A stretch of DNA of 64,000 nucleotides, taken from NCBI GenBank assembly GCA_019828595.1, contig JAHQRK010000013.1:713501-777500 (forward strand), written 5' to 3'. Source of the stretch: Aphanomyces cochlioides. Taxonomy: Eukaryota; Oomycota; Saprolegniomycetes; Saprolegniales; Verrucalvaceae. Below, one piece after another: positions 46,385-57,456 of this stretch; positions within the stretch are counted from its first letter, which is position 1; each line of letters starts with the position of its first letter. The position numbers and the translations under genes were made by a program. A model generated the notes under the pieces. The model saw only the letters and a list, made by a program, of their open reading frames with translations. It searched no databases and was not told where the DNA came from.

Positions 46385-47464
46385 TTAAGCTTGAGCCAAC
46401 GTTGGGTAGTCGGTGTAGCCCTTGGCACCACCAACATAGAAGGTCGATCGGTCTGGGACATTGAGCTCAGCATCCTTGGCAAATCTCTCGACCAGATCAG
46501 GGTTGGCAATGAATAGCTGACCAAAGGAGACAGCATCGATGTTTCCAGCCTCGATCTCGGCGTTCGCTTCGTCCTTTGTGAATCCGAGATTCGACACGAG
46601 CGTGTTGGTGAAATGCTTGCGGAAAATCGGGACAATGTCGCCCTGTCGAACGCCAAAAAAATCAAGACGCACGACGTGGAGATAGGCCAGATTGAATCGT
46701 TGGGAGAGCTTGGCCACGTATTCACTGATTCCTTCCGGATCGTCATCGTTGATTGAGTTGAAACTTCCGAGAGGCGAGAATCGAATACCAACTTTGTCCG
46801 ATCCAATGGCTTCCGTCACAGCTTGGACGACCTCAGTTAGAAATCGAGCGCGGTTCTCAAGTGATCCACCGTAATTGTCCGTGCGAATGTTGGAGCTGGA
46901 CGACAGGAACTGGTCAATGAGATGTCCATTGGCAGCGTGGATTTCGACGCCGTCAAATCCAGCCACTTCCACCGAGTTCTTTGCAGCCTTGGCGTATTGT
47001 TGGACAAGAGTCGCGATTTCATCGGCGGTCAATTCACGAGGCACCGTGTACGCCTTTGGACCGTCCACTCGATGCGTCTCCCTTTCAATTGCAATCGCAG
47101 ATGGAGCAACGCTCTCAGTCCCATCATTGAGATCAGGATGGGCCGCACGACCAGGATGCCACAATTGAGCGAAGATCTTGCCTCCCTTGGTGTGGACAGC
47201 ATCCGTGACTTTCTTCCAGCCGGCGAGTTGTTCTTCGGTGTAGATGCCTGGCTGGTTTGCACCATTAAGGGTTTTCGGTGCAACCACGGCCGCTTCAGCA
47301 AAGATAAGGCCAGCTGAAGCACGCTGGGCATAGTATTCGACCATGAGATCCGTCGGAATTTCAGTCGAAATTTCAGCACGATAACGACTTAGAGGAGCCA
47401 TGAAGATGCGGTTCTTGAGGTGGAGCGAGCCAATTTGGATAGGCGAGAAGAGATTGTTTGCCAT
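46385..47464 (-). CDS. Old yellow enzyme, intact (left arm)
   Basis: 359 residues from the ATG at 47,464 (MANNLFSPIQIGSLHLKNRI), the usual OYE length; the frame is open 31 codons further but without similarity. TIM-barrel landmarks in order: APLSRYRAEI (FMN loop, Ser where many OYEs have Thr), FAQLWHPGRAAHPDLND, HAANGHLIDQFLSSSSN (His and Asn that bind the substrate carbonyl), [19 protein letters not shown] (the Tyr proton donor), [26 protein letters not shown] (FMN phosphate). By family it is a cytosolic FMN enzyme that reduces alpha,beta-unsaturated carbonyl compounds with NADPH. There is no targeting signal. The mirror copy is identical in protein. Confidence 0.93.
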   Translation of the reverse strand: MANNLFSPIQIGSLHLKNRIFMAPLSRYRAEISTEIPTDLMVEYYAQRASAGLIFAEAAVVAPKTLNGANQPGIYTEEQLAGWKKVTDAVHTKGGKIFAQLWHPGRAAHPDLNDGTESVAPSAIAIERETHRVDGPKAYTVPRELTADEIATLVQQYAKAAKNSVEVAGFDGVEIHAANGHLIDQFLSSSSNIRTDNYGGSLENRARFLTEVVQAVTEAIGSDKVGIRFSPLGSFNSINDDDPEGISEYVAKLSQRFNLAYLHVVRLDFFGVRQGDIVPIFRKHFTNTLVSNLGFTKDEANAEIEAGNIDAVSFGQLFIANPDLVERFAKDAELNVPDRSTFYVGGAKGYTDYPTLAQA

Positions 47465-48389
47465 GTTGCTTTGAGTTCTTGACGAGGAATTCAAAAATGA
47501 GTTGAGTTGACCAAGGCGTCGATCAGACTTATTACGGCTGATAGGATCAGGTCGCAAACATGGACGCCGAGATAGTCATCAGCTCCGACAAAATAACTTA
47601 CCTTATCAATTAATATTTTTCGTAATATTATATTTCGATATCATGGAGTTGACAATGCCGAGTTAGCAATATCTACTGCAGCATGTGATCATCGAATTGT
47701 TTACTCTGATACGTCCAGTGTCAATCTTTGAGAAGCAGTTGTGAAGTCACTGTAAGAGCAAATTTCTGGTTGAATATATCATCATATTAAGTTGTCCATG
47801 CTCTCTGGTCTGGTAGTGACACAACCCTAGATTTCTCGATGCAGGTCATGTACAACTAGGCAGACAATATCCTCGCGTAGGTCATCTAGCGTATTGACAA
47901 CCCGAGTTGGCATTTCATCAAGCCGAATACGCCTGTGCACTGTCTATATTACTTTTAACTTTATATACTCTATAAATGCATAATGTATATTTGGTGCCTG
48001 GTCTACGTTTGACTGGTGAATAAAGTGTCCGACACGAAGAGTAGATTACAAGACTGGCAAAGTTGTAAACAACATTACGTTGCAAGTCTTACAATAAACA
48101 ACAATCGTACTTATTATGCACGACAACTATATCATACAAAGCCCAAGGACCACAATTATCTGGCTTTTATTGCACTTCACTGCACCTTTGCTTTGATATA
48201 TGCACTACTACAGTGTTTTAGCTATGGGTCGAGCTAAAAGTCTTTCGGGGACACGCATTATCGTTATCTCTTTGGTTCGACATTTGAGAGTGAACTACGA
48301 AGAGTCACAGTTTGTGTGTAATTGTGCGGTGAATTCTCGCTGAAATCCGCCAAAATGATGATGGAATCATTCGAATGATGCAATCAAAT
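47465..48389. other. OYE promoter side and inner part of the left arm
   Basis: 925 bp without a convincing gene. One 73-codon frame (48,016-48,237) has no ATG start or family match. The first few hundred bases upstream of the OYE start should contain its promoter. The innermost part repeats the arm boundary sequence GATGATGGAATCATTCGAAT, itself partly self-complementary. Confidence 0.45.
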
Positions 48390-48769
48390 TCACGATGAAC
48401 ACGTTGGAGATGTCGTCAATTAGGTAGATGTAGTCCAGAGCAACTTCAAAGTACCAATGATGAGGGCCACCGCCGTCGAGACGACATTGTCGATTGCCTC
48501 GGCAAAACTGGAGTTTGAAGGCATTGGGACCCGTGCGCTTCTTATTGTGGCGTTTGCGATGCGCCTTCTCGGATTCGCTAATGAAGAGCTTGATGAGCAA
48601 GAACAACACGAACGCGATGGGCCTTGTTATGAGTATGTCTTATCTCTTTCTTCATGCGCTTGGTCAACTCCGCAACCAAGCGAGCGAGATTCTTTTCAAA
48701 GTTGTCTATAGTACAATTCATGCTCAAGTCCTTGATTCTGATATTGGTGCTGCTCTTTGCACGTAGTTC
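48390..48769. other. Palindrome spacer (380 bp)
   Basis: The only unique sequence at the centre of the giant palindrome. It has open frames of 80-90 codons on both strands but none recognisable. The arms begin at GCAATCAAAT|T on the left and A|TTTGATTGC on the right. Confidence 0.85.
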
Positions 48770-49694
48770 ATTTGATTGCATCATTCGAATGATTCCATCA
48801 TCATTTTGGCGGATTTCAGCGAGAATTCACCGCACAATTACACACAAACTGTGACTCTTCGTAGTTCACTCTCAAATGTCGAACCAAAGAGATAACGATA
48901 ATGCGTGTCCCCGAAAGACTTTTAGCTCGACCCATAGCTAAAACACTGTAGTAGTGCATATATCAAAGCAAAGGTGCAGTGAAGTGCAATAAAAGCCAGA
49001 TAATTGTGGTCCTTGGGCTTTGTATGATATAGTTGTCGTGCATAATAAGTACGATTGTTGTTTATTGTAAGACTTGCAACGTAATGTTGTTTACAACTTT
49101 GCCAGTCTTGTAATCTACTCTTCGTGTCGGACACTTTATTCACCAGTCAAACGTAGACCAGGCACCAAATATACATTATGCATTTATAGAGTATATAAAG
49201 TTAAAAGTAATATAGACAGTGCACAGGCGTATTCGGCTTGATGAAATGCCAACTCGGGTTGTCAATACGCTAGATGACCTACGCGAGGATATTGTCTGCC
49301 TAGTTGTACATGACCTGCATCGAGAAATCTAGGGTTGTGTCACTACCAGACCAGAGAGCATGGACAACTTAATATGATGATATATTCAACCAGAAATTTG
49401 CTCTTACAGTGACTTCACAACTGCTTCTCAAAGATTGACACTGGACGTATCAGAGTAAACAATTCGATGATCACATGCTGCAGTAGATATTGCTAACTCG
49501 GCATTGTCAACTCCATGATATCGAAATATAATATTACGAAAAATATTAATTGATAAGGTAAGTTATTTTGTCGGAGCTGATGACTATCTCGGCGTCCATG
49601 TTTGCGACCTGATCCTATCAGCCGTAATAAGTCTGATCGACGCCTTGGTCAACTCAACTCATTTTTGAATTCCTCGTCAAGAACTCAAAGCAAC

Positions 49695-50774
49695 ATGGCA
49701 AACAATCTCTTCTCGCCTATCCAAATTGGCTCGCTCCACCTCAAGAACCGCATCTTCATGGCTCCTCTAAGTCGTTATCGTGCTGAAATTTCGACTGAAA
49801 TTCCGACGGATCTCATGGTCGAATACTATGCCCAGCGTGCTTCAGCTGGCCTTATCTTTGCTGAAGCGGCCGTGGTTGCACCGAAAACCCTTAATGGTGC
49901 AAACCAGCCAGGCATCTACACCGAAGAACAACTCGCCGGCTGGAAGAAAGTCACGGATGCTGTCCACACCAAGGGAGGCAAGATCTTCGCTCAATTGTGG
50001 CATCCTGGTCGTGCGGCCCATCCTGATCTCAATGATGGGACTGAGAGCGTTGCTCCATCTGCGATTGCAATTGAAAGGGAGACGCATCGAGTGGACGGTC
50101 CAAAGGCGTACACGGTGCCTCGTGAATTGACCGCCGATGAAATCGCGACTCTTGTCCAACAATACGCCAAGGCTGCAAAGAACTCGGTGGAAGTGGCTGG
50201 ATTTGACGGCGTCGAAATCCACGCTGCCAATGGACATCTCATTGACCAGTTCCTGTCGTCCAGCTCCAACATTCGCACGGACAATTACGGTGGATCACTT
50301 GAGAACCGCGCTCGATTTCTAACTGAGGTCGTCCAAGCTGTGACGGAAGCCATTGGATCGGACAAAGTTGGTATTCGATTCTCGCCTCTCGGAAGTTTCA
50401 ACTCAATCAACGATGACGATCCGGAAGGAATCAGTGAATACGTGGCCAAGCTCTCCCAACGATTCAATCTGGCCTATCTCCACGTCGTGCGTCTTGATTT
50501 TTTTGGCGTTCGACAGGGCGACATTGTCCCGATTTTCCGCAAGCATTTCACCAACACGCTCGTGTCGAATCTCGGATTCACAAAGGACGAAGCGAACGCC
50601 GAGATCGAGGCTGGAAACATCGATGCTGTCTCCTTTGGTCAGCTATTCATTGCCAACCCTGATCTGGTCGAGAGATTTGCCAAGGATGCTGAGCTCAATG
50701 TCCCAGACCGATCGACCTTCTATGTTGGTGGTGCCAAGGGCTACACCGACTACCCAACGTTGGCTCAAGCTTAA
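49695..50774 (+). CDS. Old yellow enzyme, intact (right arm)
   Basis: The mirror copy of 46,385-47,464 with the same 359-residue protein, start and motifs ([49 protein letters not shown]). The identical 925-bp upstream regions mean both copies should share regulation. The two genes are divergent across the palindrome centre. Confidence 0.92.
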   Translation: MANNLFSPIQIGSLHLKNRIFMAPLSRYRAEISTEIPTDLMVEYYAQRASAGLIFAEAAVVAPKTLNGANQPGIYTEEQLAGWKKVTDAVHTKGGKIFAQLWHPGRAAHPDLNDGTESVAPSAIAIERETHRVDGPKAYTVPRELTADEIATLVQQYAKAAKNSVEVAGFDGVEIHAANGHLIDQFLSSSSNIRTDNYGGSLENRARFLTEVVQAVTEAIGSDKVGIRFSPLGSFNSINDDDPEGISEYVAKLSQRFNLAYLHVVRLDFFGVRQGDIVPIFRKHFTNTLVSNLGFTKDEANAEIEAGNIDAVSFGQLFIANPDLVERFAKDAELNVPDRSTFYVGGAKGYTDYPTLAQA

Positions 50775-51060
50775 GTTTGACTAATAAATTGCTCAACTTT
50801 GAAATTCCAAACTTTAGGAGTGAAGTGTCGAAACGTTTTATCGACTGTTGAAGCCTAACTTGCGAATATAGCTAGCTTGCAATCGATCAACTTAATCCGC
50901 TGTAGAACTGACGCGCTAGTGATCTTCCAAGTGCTGCTCGATGCAGGTGGCACTGACGTCCGACCCCGGAGTTCAACACCCAAAATGCACGAGAACAAGT
51001 TGATGAATTACTTGGCTTACGTCAAAATCTCCACTTGCTCTAGTGTTGGTGAATGTGCAG

Positions 51061-51869
51061 CTAGTAAGCTTGCGTCAACGTTGGGTAGTCGGTGTAGCCC
51101 TTGGCCCCACCGCCGTAGAACGTCGAGTCGTCCGCAGTGTTGAGCTCAGCATCCTTGGCAAATCGATCGACCAAGTCTGGGTTGGCGATAAACGGTCGAC
51201 CGAATGACACGGCATCCACAGACCCAGCTTCGATCGCAGCATTCGCATCGTCCTTGGCGAATCCGAGATTGGCAATGAGCACGTTCTTGAAATGTTTGCG
51301 GAAGATGGGGACAATGTCGCCGTGACGAAGATTCAAAAAGTCGTGGCGGAGAATATGGACATAAGCCAAGTTGAATCGCTGCGCCAGTGTCGCGACATAC
51401 TCGCTGATTCCCAGCGGATTGTCGTCCGCAATCGAGTCGAGGCTGCTGAGAGGCGAGAAGTGGATGCCGACTCTGTCCGATCCAACGGCTTGCGTCACTG
51501 CTTGGACCACCTCCGTCACGAAGCGAGCTCGGCTCTCAAGAGAGCCACCGTATTGATCCGTGCGGGTGTTGGAGCTGGACGACAAGAATTGCTCGATGAG
51601 ACACCCATTGGCGCCGTGAATCTCGACGCCATCAAAGCCAGCCACGTCGATGACATTCTTGGCGGCCGTGCCGAATTGCTCGACGATCGTCACGATGTCG
51701 TTCAGAGTCAATTCACGAGGCAGAGCATGACGTTGTTTGCCTTGAAGCGTATGGGTTTCACCGTCGATGGCAATGGCAGATGGACCGACGTTTTGGACGC
51801 CGTTGTTGTTGTCAGGATGGGCCGCACGACCAGGATGCCACAATTGCGAAAAGATCTTGCCTCCCTTGG
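51061..51869 (-). pseudogene. Old yellow enzyme lacking its N terminus (right arm)
   Basis: The mirror of 45,289-46,097 with no visible difference in protein: homology from GGKIFSQLWHPGRAAHP to the C terminus, first 90-100 residues missing. Confidence 0.82.
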
Positions 51870-52181
51870 CACGACTGTCAAGACCTTCAGCATTGGCGTC
51901 CGCCGCTTGTTGCTTTTTTCGGTCAAAATGTGAACATTGGCTTCGTCCTCTCGAACCACTCAACGACTGTCGCTTCGTCTGGGCTCGCCGATGTTTTTAT
52001 CCCTGACGACGCGAGATATTCAGACATCAGGCAGATTTCGCAACTCATGCCATAGCCACTCCCACAGAAAATACTTCAACATTCTATAAATGTGCGGCAC
52101 AACTCTTAAAATCAATATTTCTTCCCGTGGATTTGTTCGATTTTACGGCACGATGTGCCATTCCCACAAAACAAGTCGACC

Positions 52182-52843
52182 ATGAGCGCCACAACAAACC
52201 AGGCATCTGCTTCTAAGACCGTGAAGCGTCGAAGCTGGACGCTTGAAGAAGATATAGTTCTCCTCAAGCAAGTGGTTGCTGAAGCCCCGTTTGCAGCTGG
52301 ACCACGAAGACTTACGGATGCCTGGACAGCCCTGGCTGAGACGATCAAGACCTGCGATGGCTTCACACGAGAGGTAGATGGTAAAAAATGTCAAAATCGT
52401 TTCCTTTCTCTTTGTGAAGCCCACAAGACATTTAATCGTACAAGTGCTCGGTTATCTGGTGTGAATGAAGACGAAGACGAGAAAATTCAATTGCTCGACA
52501 ACGTGCTAGAACTAGTTGATGAAGCAAAGGCTGTCGATCAGTCTAAATCAGCGCAAGCCAAGGAAGTCAAATGAAGATCGAGGAGGATGGACACTACATT
52601 CGTGACATGGCATTGCAGTCTCTTGGCAAGAGACAAAAAAAAGACGAAACGAGTGACAGCAAGAGCGAAAACAAGCGGTCAAGTCTTGCAACAGCCATTG
52701 ACATAACTCTAAACGCGAGGCTGATTGACGTGAAAAAGAGTAATCGTTCAAGAAAGCCAAGCTTGAAGCCAGCATCATCCAACAACAACTTGACAGAGAA
52801 GAGCGAGTTGCAGACAGGGCTGCTGAATGAGACCATCAATTGA
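52182..52843 (+). pseudogene. Myb/SANT-like accessory gene of Harbinger-4 (right arm, broken)
   Basis: Same start and SANT domain as the left-arm copy, but one base is lost at about 52,567 (gaagatcaa becomes gaagtcaa). The frame ends AKEVK* at 52,574; the rest continues in another frame from 52,571. A second difference at 52,705 changes Met to Ile. It is the only gene whose integrity differs between the arms. Confidence 0.82.
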
Positions 52844-52977
52844 AATTAGCCCAAATCGAGAGTGATAAAATCATGACACTCATCAAGGCTTTAGCTGATT
52901 CAAAGAGAGGCTAGAATAATCAACGCTTCTCAAATACACATGTATTCATGTCATCATAGGAATATCTAAGAACCAAC

Positions 52978-54052
52978 TTAATCGCTATTCGGGCATGCCA
53001 AATATTCTTCCAACGATGGAGGATCCATATGAAAATAGCGCGATATTTGATTTTCCTTCTTGAAACAGCAATGACAATTTGTTAAGAACATTGTAACATT
53101 GACCATCTTCCCAACTGCTGAGAGCATTACTTTTTGCTGCATCTTGAAGGTTATGAAAGCCCAAAGTGCCTTCATGCGACCAAAATTCCACTCTACACTG
53201 ATGCGTAATTGACTCATTGCTTTATTAAATTCCAAGTGAAGGGGCGATAAGTTGTTGCCTTTGAATCCCGATACGATCCATTTTGAAATGGGATAAGCTG
53301 GGTCACCATAAATGCAGTAGCCGTTGAATACATCGAGGTGATTTTCAAAGAATTGTAGCAATTTGCTCTGACGCAAGAGTGTACTGTCATGCCTACTTCC
53401 AACGATAGGGCCATAGAAATGGATACACAAGCCGTCGGGTGTTGTCAAACCTTGCGGCACGATTCGATCTTCGTCCCGTCTGGAAAAGCCCAGATATTTC
53501 GCATTGGTGAACCTGCATCGAAAATGGCTTGAGCGTACCTGTCTATTCGATTGCTGAGTATGTCCAAGTTGCAGTAGATGGTGCCTTTCCACGTCGTATA
53601 GATCAAGTCCACCATGAAAACAAAGATTCTGCAAAGCTGTTCTCTGGTGCGACCGAATTTGGCCATCATAGCGTAGTATTTTGTGGGATAACTAAGCCGA
53701 TGCAACATGATACAAAAGGTTTCGACGCCAAATACACGATCCCGATGCGAGGTAATAACGATGTGTGGGATTCGAAGTAGAGAAACCAAGCGTACAATGC
53801 CTTTTCTGTCAAATCGCAATTGTAATTTCAAGTCGCCATCACAAAAAGTCCAGGCAGAATCGCGTTGATGGCACAATTGGTCTTTCGACTGGGCATACAC
53901 ATGAAGCTTCCAGAATCTCTAATACTCTTTCTGCATTCTTGAACTTTCTCATTGCCCATTTGTACACGGAGAGAGCTAGGAAGGAGTCTTGCATTTGCGA
54001 CGACATAAAGACAACACAACGCTGAAGCCACAATAACGGAACGTCGTTTCAT
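52978..54052 (-). pseudogene. Harbinger-4 transposase (right arm)
   Basis: The mirror of 43,105-44,179 with the same internal deletion and frame changes. One substitution gives FGRTREQ instead of FGRAREQ. Confidence 0.85.
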
Positions 54053-54242
54053 TTATAGTTTATGGAACTGTCATATTTGCGAAATGATGAAAACATGACT
54101 TGCCATTCCCGTTGCCACAAACAAATGTACGGGTAGGGTGTGGGAGAGGTGGAATTGCGAAATCTGTCTATCTTACCCATCAGGTACCGCCATTCGGACC
54201 TGTAGTCTTTTTTCCTTTTGATTTGGTAGGTCAATCAATTGA

Positions 54243-55050
<808 letters not shown>

Positions 55051-55534
55051 TAATCTCATCAAATCCAAAGTTTCATCGTCGACTTCCTACCTGAAAACAT
55101 CTCAGGGATATCTGGCGAGCGTGTAGCAATCGCAGTATCAAAGAGATGGCTTCAGAGATCTACACGCTTGTGTCTCTCTAGGCATATCTTCCCGCGGATA
55201 TAACCTTGCTGACCGAGGTCGTAGCGTAGCGGATATGTCAGCTCCTTGGCATCTTCTTCTCGTCGTTTCCTTGAGGACCAGGTGCCTGGACAGCTGTGAT
55301 TACAGTTTTCACAAGCAACACGCCTAAAGACTACCAAAATTTGGAGTCACTTCGACCAAGCATGACTCATATCTGGATTATATATTAGGTCAATGCAACC
55401 CGCGCAATCGATAGATCTTGATCTAAATAAAAGGACGCGCGGTTTACATTTCTCTACTTCACAGTTTTTGACACACTTATGCCCATCCGCACAGAGCCAT
55501 CTTAACTTCCAAATACATGGGATTTAGCCACTTC

Positions 55535-55631
55535 TTGGCCTTAGGAGTAAAATGAATTTGCGTGCTATAATTTGGAATCAACAGTCAGTATTTGGGTAAT
55601 CACAGGAAGATTTTAAGGAAGTGTAACGGGT
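55535..55631. other. 97-bp gap between palindrome and foldback element
   Basis: Unique sequence with no feature. It shows that the 1.8-kb element is not part of the palindrome but lies immediately outside it. Confidence 0.6.
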
Positions 55632-55794
55632 TACCGTATCGGTCATATTATCTCACCAGCATTCATGTCTCACCACGAGGCAAAAGTTAATATCTATTCA
55701 CTAGGTTCGGGGGATTCGTTCATATCTACTCACCACCATGAAGATCATCGGTCATATCTATTCACCAGGGGTAGGTGAATATTCGGTCAAAATA

Positions 55795-55957
55795 GTGGGA
55801 ATCAAATTAGAAAATTTGCTTTTCCTTTTTGTTTTCGGCCTCTTCGAAAAGCAAAAGTACCTCCAGAGGTACTTTTAATTTTCGGCATACGAAAAGCAAA
55901 ACTCGAAAAGCAAAGTCGAAACGCAAAAGCAGCCGATTTTTCTAATTTGATTCCCCC
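55795..55957. mobile_element. 163-bp MITE nested in the 1.8-kb element
   Basis: Ends GTGGGAATCAAATTAGAAAA and the complement of GGGGGAATCAAATTAGAAAA, flanked by TA (55,793-55,794; 55,958-55,959). The centre is made of CGAAAAGCAAAA-type units and a hairpin AGTACCTC-CAGAGGTACT. Confidence 0.75.
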
Positions 55958-56032
55958 TAATATGTTTAATGTTTTTGATTGAGCCTTAAAGTTTATAAAA
56001 TACCTTTCAATTCGATTTATTCACCGTGTCCG

Positions 56033-56097
56033 ATGCGGTTGGCTCACGGCTGGGGAACCCACAGGTTGCGGGTTCGAGTGCCCGAGTACGCATTTTT
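56033..56097 (+). other. tRNA-like head with A box, B box and T5 (left)
   Basis: An A-box-like TGGCTCACGGCTGG (56,040-56,053), a B-box-like GGTTCGAGTGC (56,071-56,081; consensus GGTTCGANTCC) and TTTTT at 56,093-56,097, a minimal Pol III terminator. TGCG at 56,034 could pair with CGCA at the end. The segment CCACAGGTTGCGGGTTCGAG resembles tRNA-derived SINE heads. It does not fold into a full tRNA as far as I can see, so I call it tRNA-derived, not a tRNA gene. Confidence 0.5.
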
Positions 56098-57141
56098 GAT
56101 AAAATTTTGTATAATCCCATGTCTGATTGTTTGGCTCCAAATACCATTGATTGCTCCTATCTCACGCACAGTAGGAAACGCATAGATCTTATTCCTTCAA
56201 TGTGCAGCAGGTGAGAAACTAGCATTCCAAATTGGAATGCTAGCAGCATACATTGGAATTTCCAATGTATGCCATAGCGTCATTGAGCACTGGCAGGAAT
56301 CTCAAATCCTGTTTGCAACAACAGTCTCTCGATGATTCTGTTGTTGTGCACAGACTTTGAACTCCATGCCAATGCTCAATGATGCATTGACATACCGCTG
56401 CTTGCAACCACAGAGCATATATGTGTGATAGCTCTGTGGTTGCGAATAGACTGTATGCCATAGCGTCATTGAGCACTGGCATGAATCTCACATGCTGTCT
56501 ACAGACTTTAGGCTGCATGCCGCTCAAAGACGCCTTGGCATACGTCTAGTTGCATCCGGACAAGTGCATGTGTGTTGGCTTAGTAGACTTTGCCATGTGT
56601 ACCTCCGCATCAACTAGCACAGGCATGTGACTTGTTTACAGTGGAAGTCTCATGGTGATTCTGTGCCGTGCTTACTACGTGCAGCAACAAAGCCCAATCG
56701 TTCATATTATGGAAGCTGTGTCTATACTTGTGCATTTGACACAGGCCGAGCAATTCGAACGCGAATGATTGAGATGAGCTATAATATCAGTTTAGAACAA
56801 TAGGAACATCGAGAGCAGGTCGTTGTCAGGAAGTTTTGAGATACATGTCAATACATAGTGATGCATTGCAATGTCTACTTGCGTCAATGCATCATTGAGC
56901 ATTGGCATGGAGTACAAAGTCTGTGAACAACAACAGAATCATCGAGAGACTGTTGTTGTAAACAGGATTTGAGATTCCTGCCAGTGCTCAATGACGCTGC
57001 AGCATACATTGGAATGCTAGTTTCTTGCCTGCTGCACATTGAAGGAATGAGATCTATGCGTTTCCTATTGTGCGTGAGGTAGGAGCAATCAATGGTATTT
57101 GGAGCCAAACAATCAGACATGGGATTATACAAAATTTTATC

Positions 57142-57207
57142 AAAAATACGCACTCGGGCACTCGGGCACTCGAACCCGCAACCTGTGGGTTCCCCAGCCG
57201 TGAGCCA
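57142..57207 (-). other. tRNA-like head with A box, B box and T5 (right)
   Basis: The inverted counterpart of 56,033-56,097: A box complement at 57,194-57,207, B box complement at 57,166-57,176, and AAAAA (T5 on the minus strand) at 57,142-57,146. It has an extra copy of the unit GTGCCCGA between B box and terminator. Both heads point inward, toward each other. Confidence 0.5.
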
Positions 57208-57456
57208 AACGCATCGGACACGGCGAATAAATCGAAATGAAAGGTGTTTTATTAATCCATACGTTTATTAAATTGCAGTCAAAATAGTTCATCATTAGCT
57301 TAGTATCGCTCGAAATATCTGATTGGTCATCTCAGCATTCGTTCATATGTGTTCACCAGGCAAATGAGGATCGTTCAAAATGATTCACCAGAGCCGAGCC
57401 ATTCGTTCACTCACCAAGCCGAAATTTCGTGGTGAGATAATATGACCGATACGGTA

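Larger units (their letters stand above)
52031..54166 (-). mobile_element. Harbinger-4 (right arm)
   Basis: The mirror of 42,991-45,126 with the same terminal repeats CAGATTTCGCAA / TTGCGAAATCTG. Shared insertion position and shared lesions in the transposase show that the element was there before the duplication. Confidence 0.78.
55993..57255. repeat. Foldback element with arms of about 390 bp
   Basis: The left arm, about 55,993-56,392, and the right arm, about 56,868-57,255, are near-perfect complements around a spacer of about 475 bp. The spacer contains a second copy of CATAGCGTCATTGAGCACTG (56,273 and 56,458) and an internal hairpin (AACCACAGAGC ... GCTCTGTGGTT). A transcript through it would form a long double-stranded hairpin. 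Each arm carries a tRNA-like head near its outer end. No coding sequence. Confidence 0.85.
55632..57456. mobile_element. 1.8-kb non-autonomous element with perfect 27-bp TIRs and iterated subterminal repeats
   Basis: The first and last 27 bases are perfect inverted repeats beginning TACCGTATCGGTCATATTA (55,632-55,658; 57,430-57,456). Inside each end, a degenerate motif of the form CGTTCATATCTATTCACCA recurs: five times on the left (about 55,640, 55,661, 55,686, 55,716, 55,748) and three times on the right (about 57,338, 57,369, 57,401), all in + orientation. A TA may be the target duplication but cannot be separated from the repeat. No coding region. A MITE and a long foldback lie within it. 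Confidence 0.78.

Noticed and set aside
48016..48237. 73-codon frame near the palindrome centre (mirror at 48,922)
   Set aside because: No ATG start, no family match, and its duplication is explained by the palindrome.
56033..56097. A functional tRNA gene
   Set aside because: A-box and B-box-like sequences and T5 are present, but acceptor and T stems pair poorly and the copy occurs inverted at the other end of a foldback element, so a tRNA-derived head is more likely.
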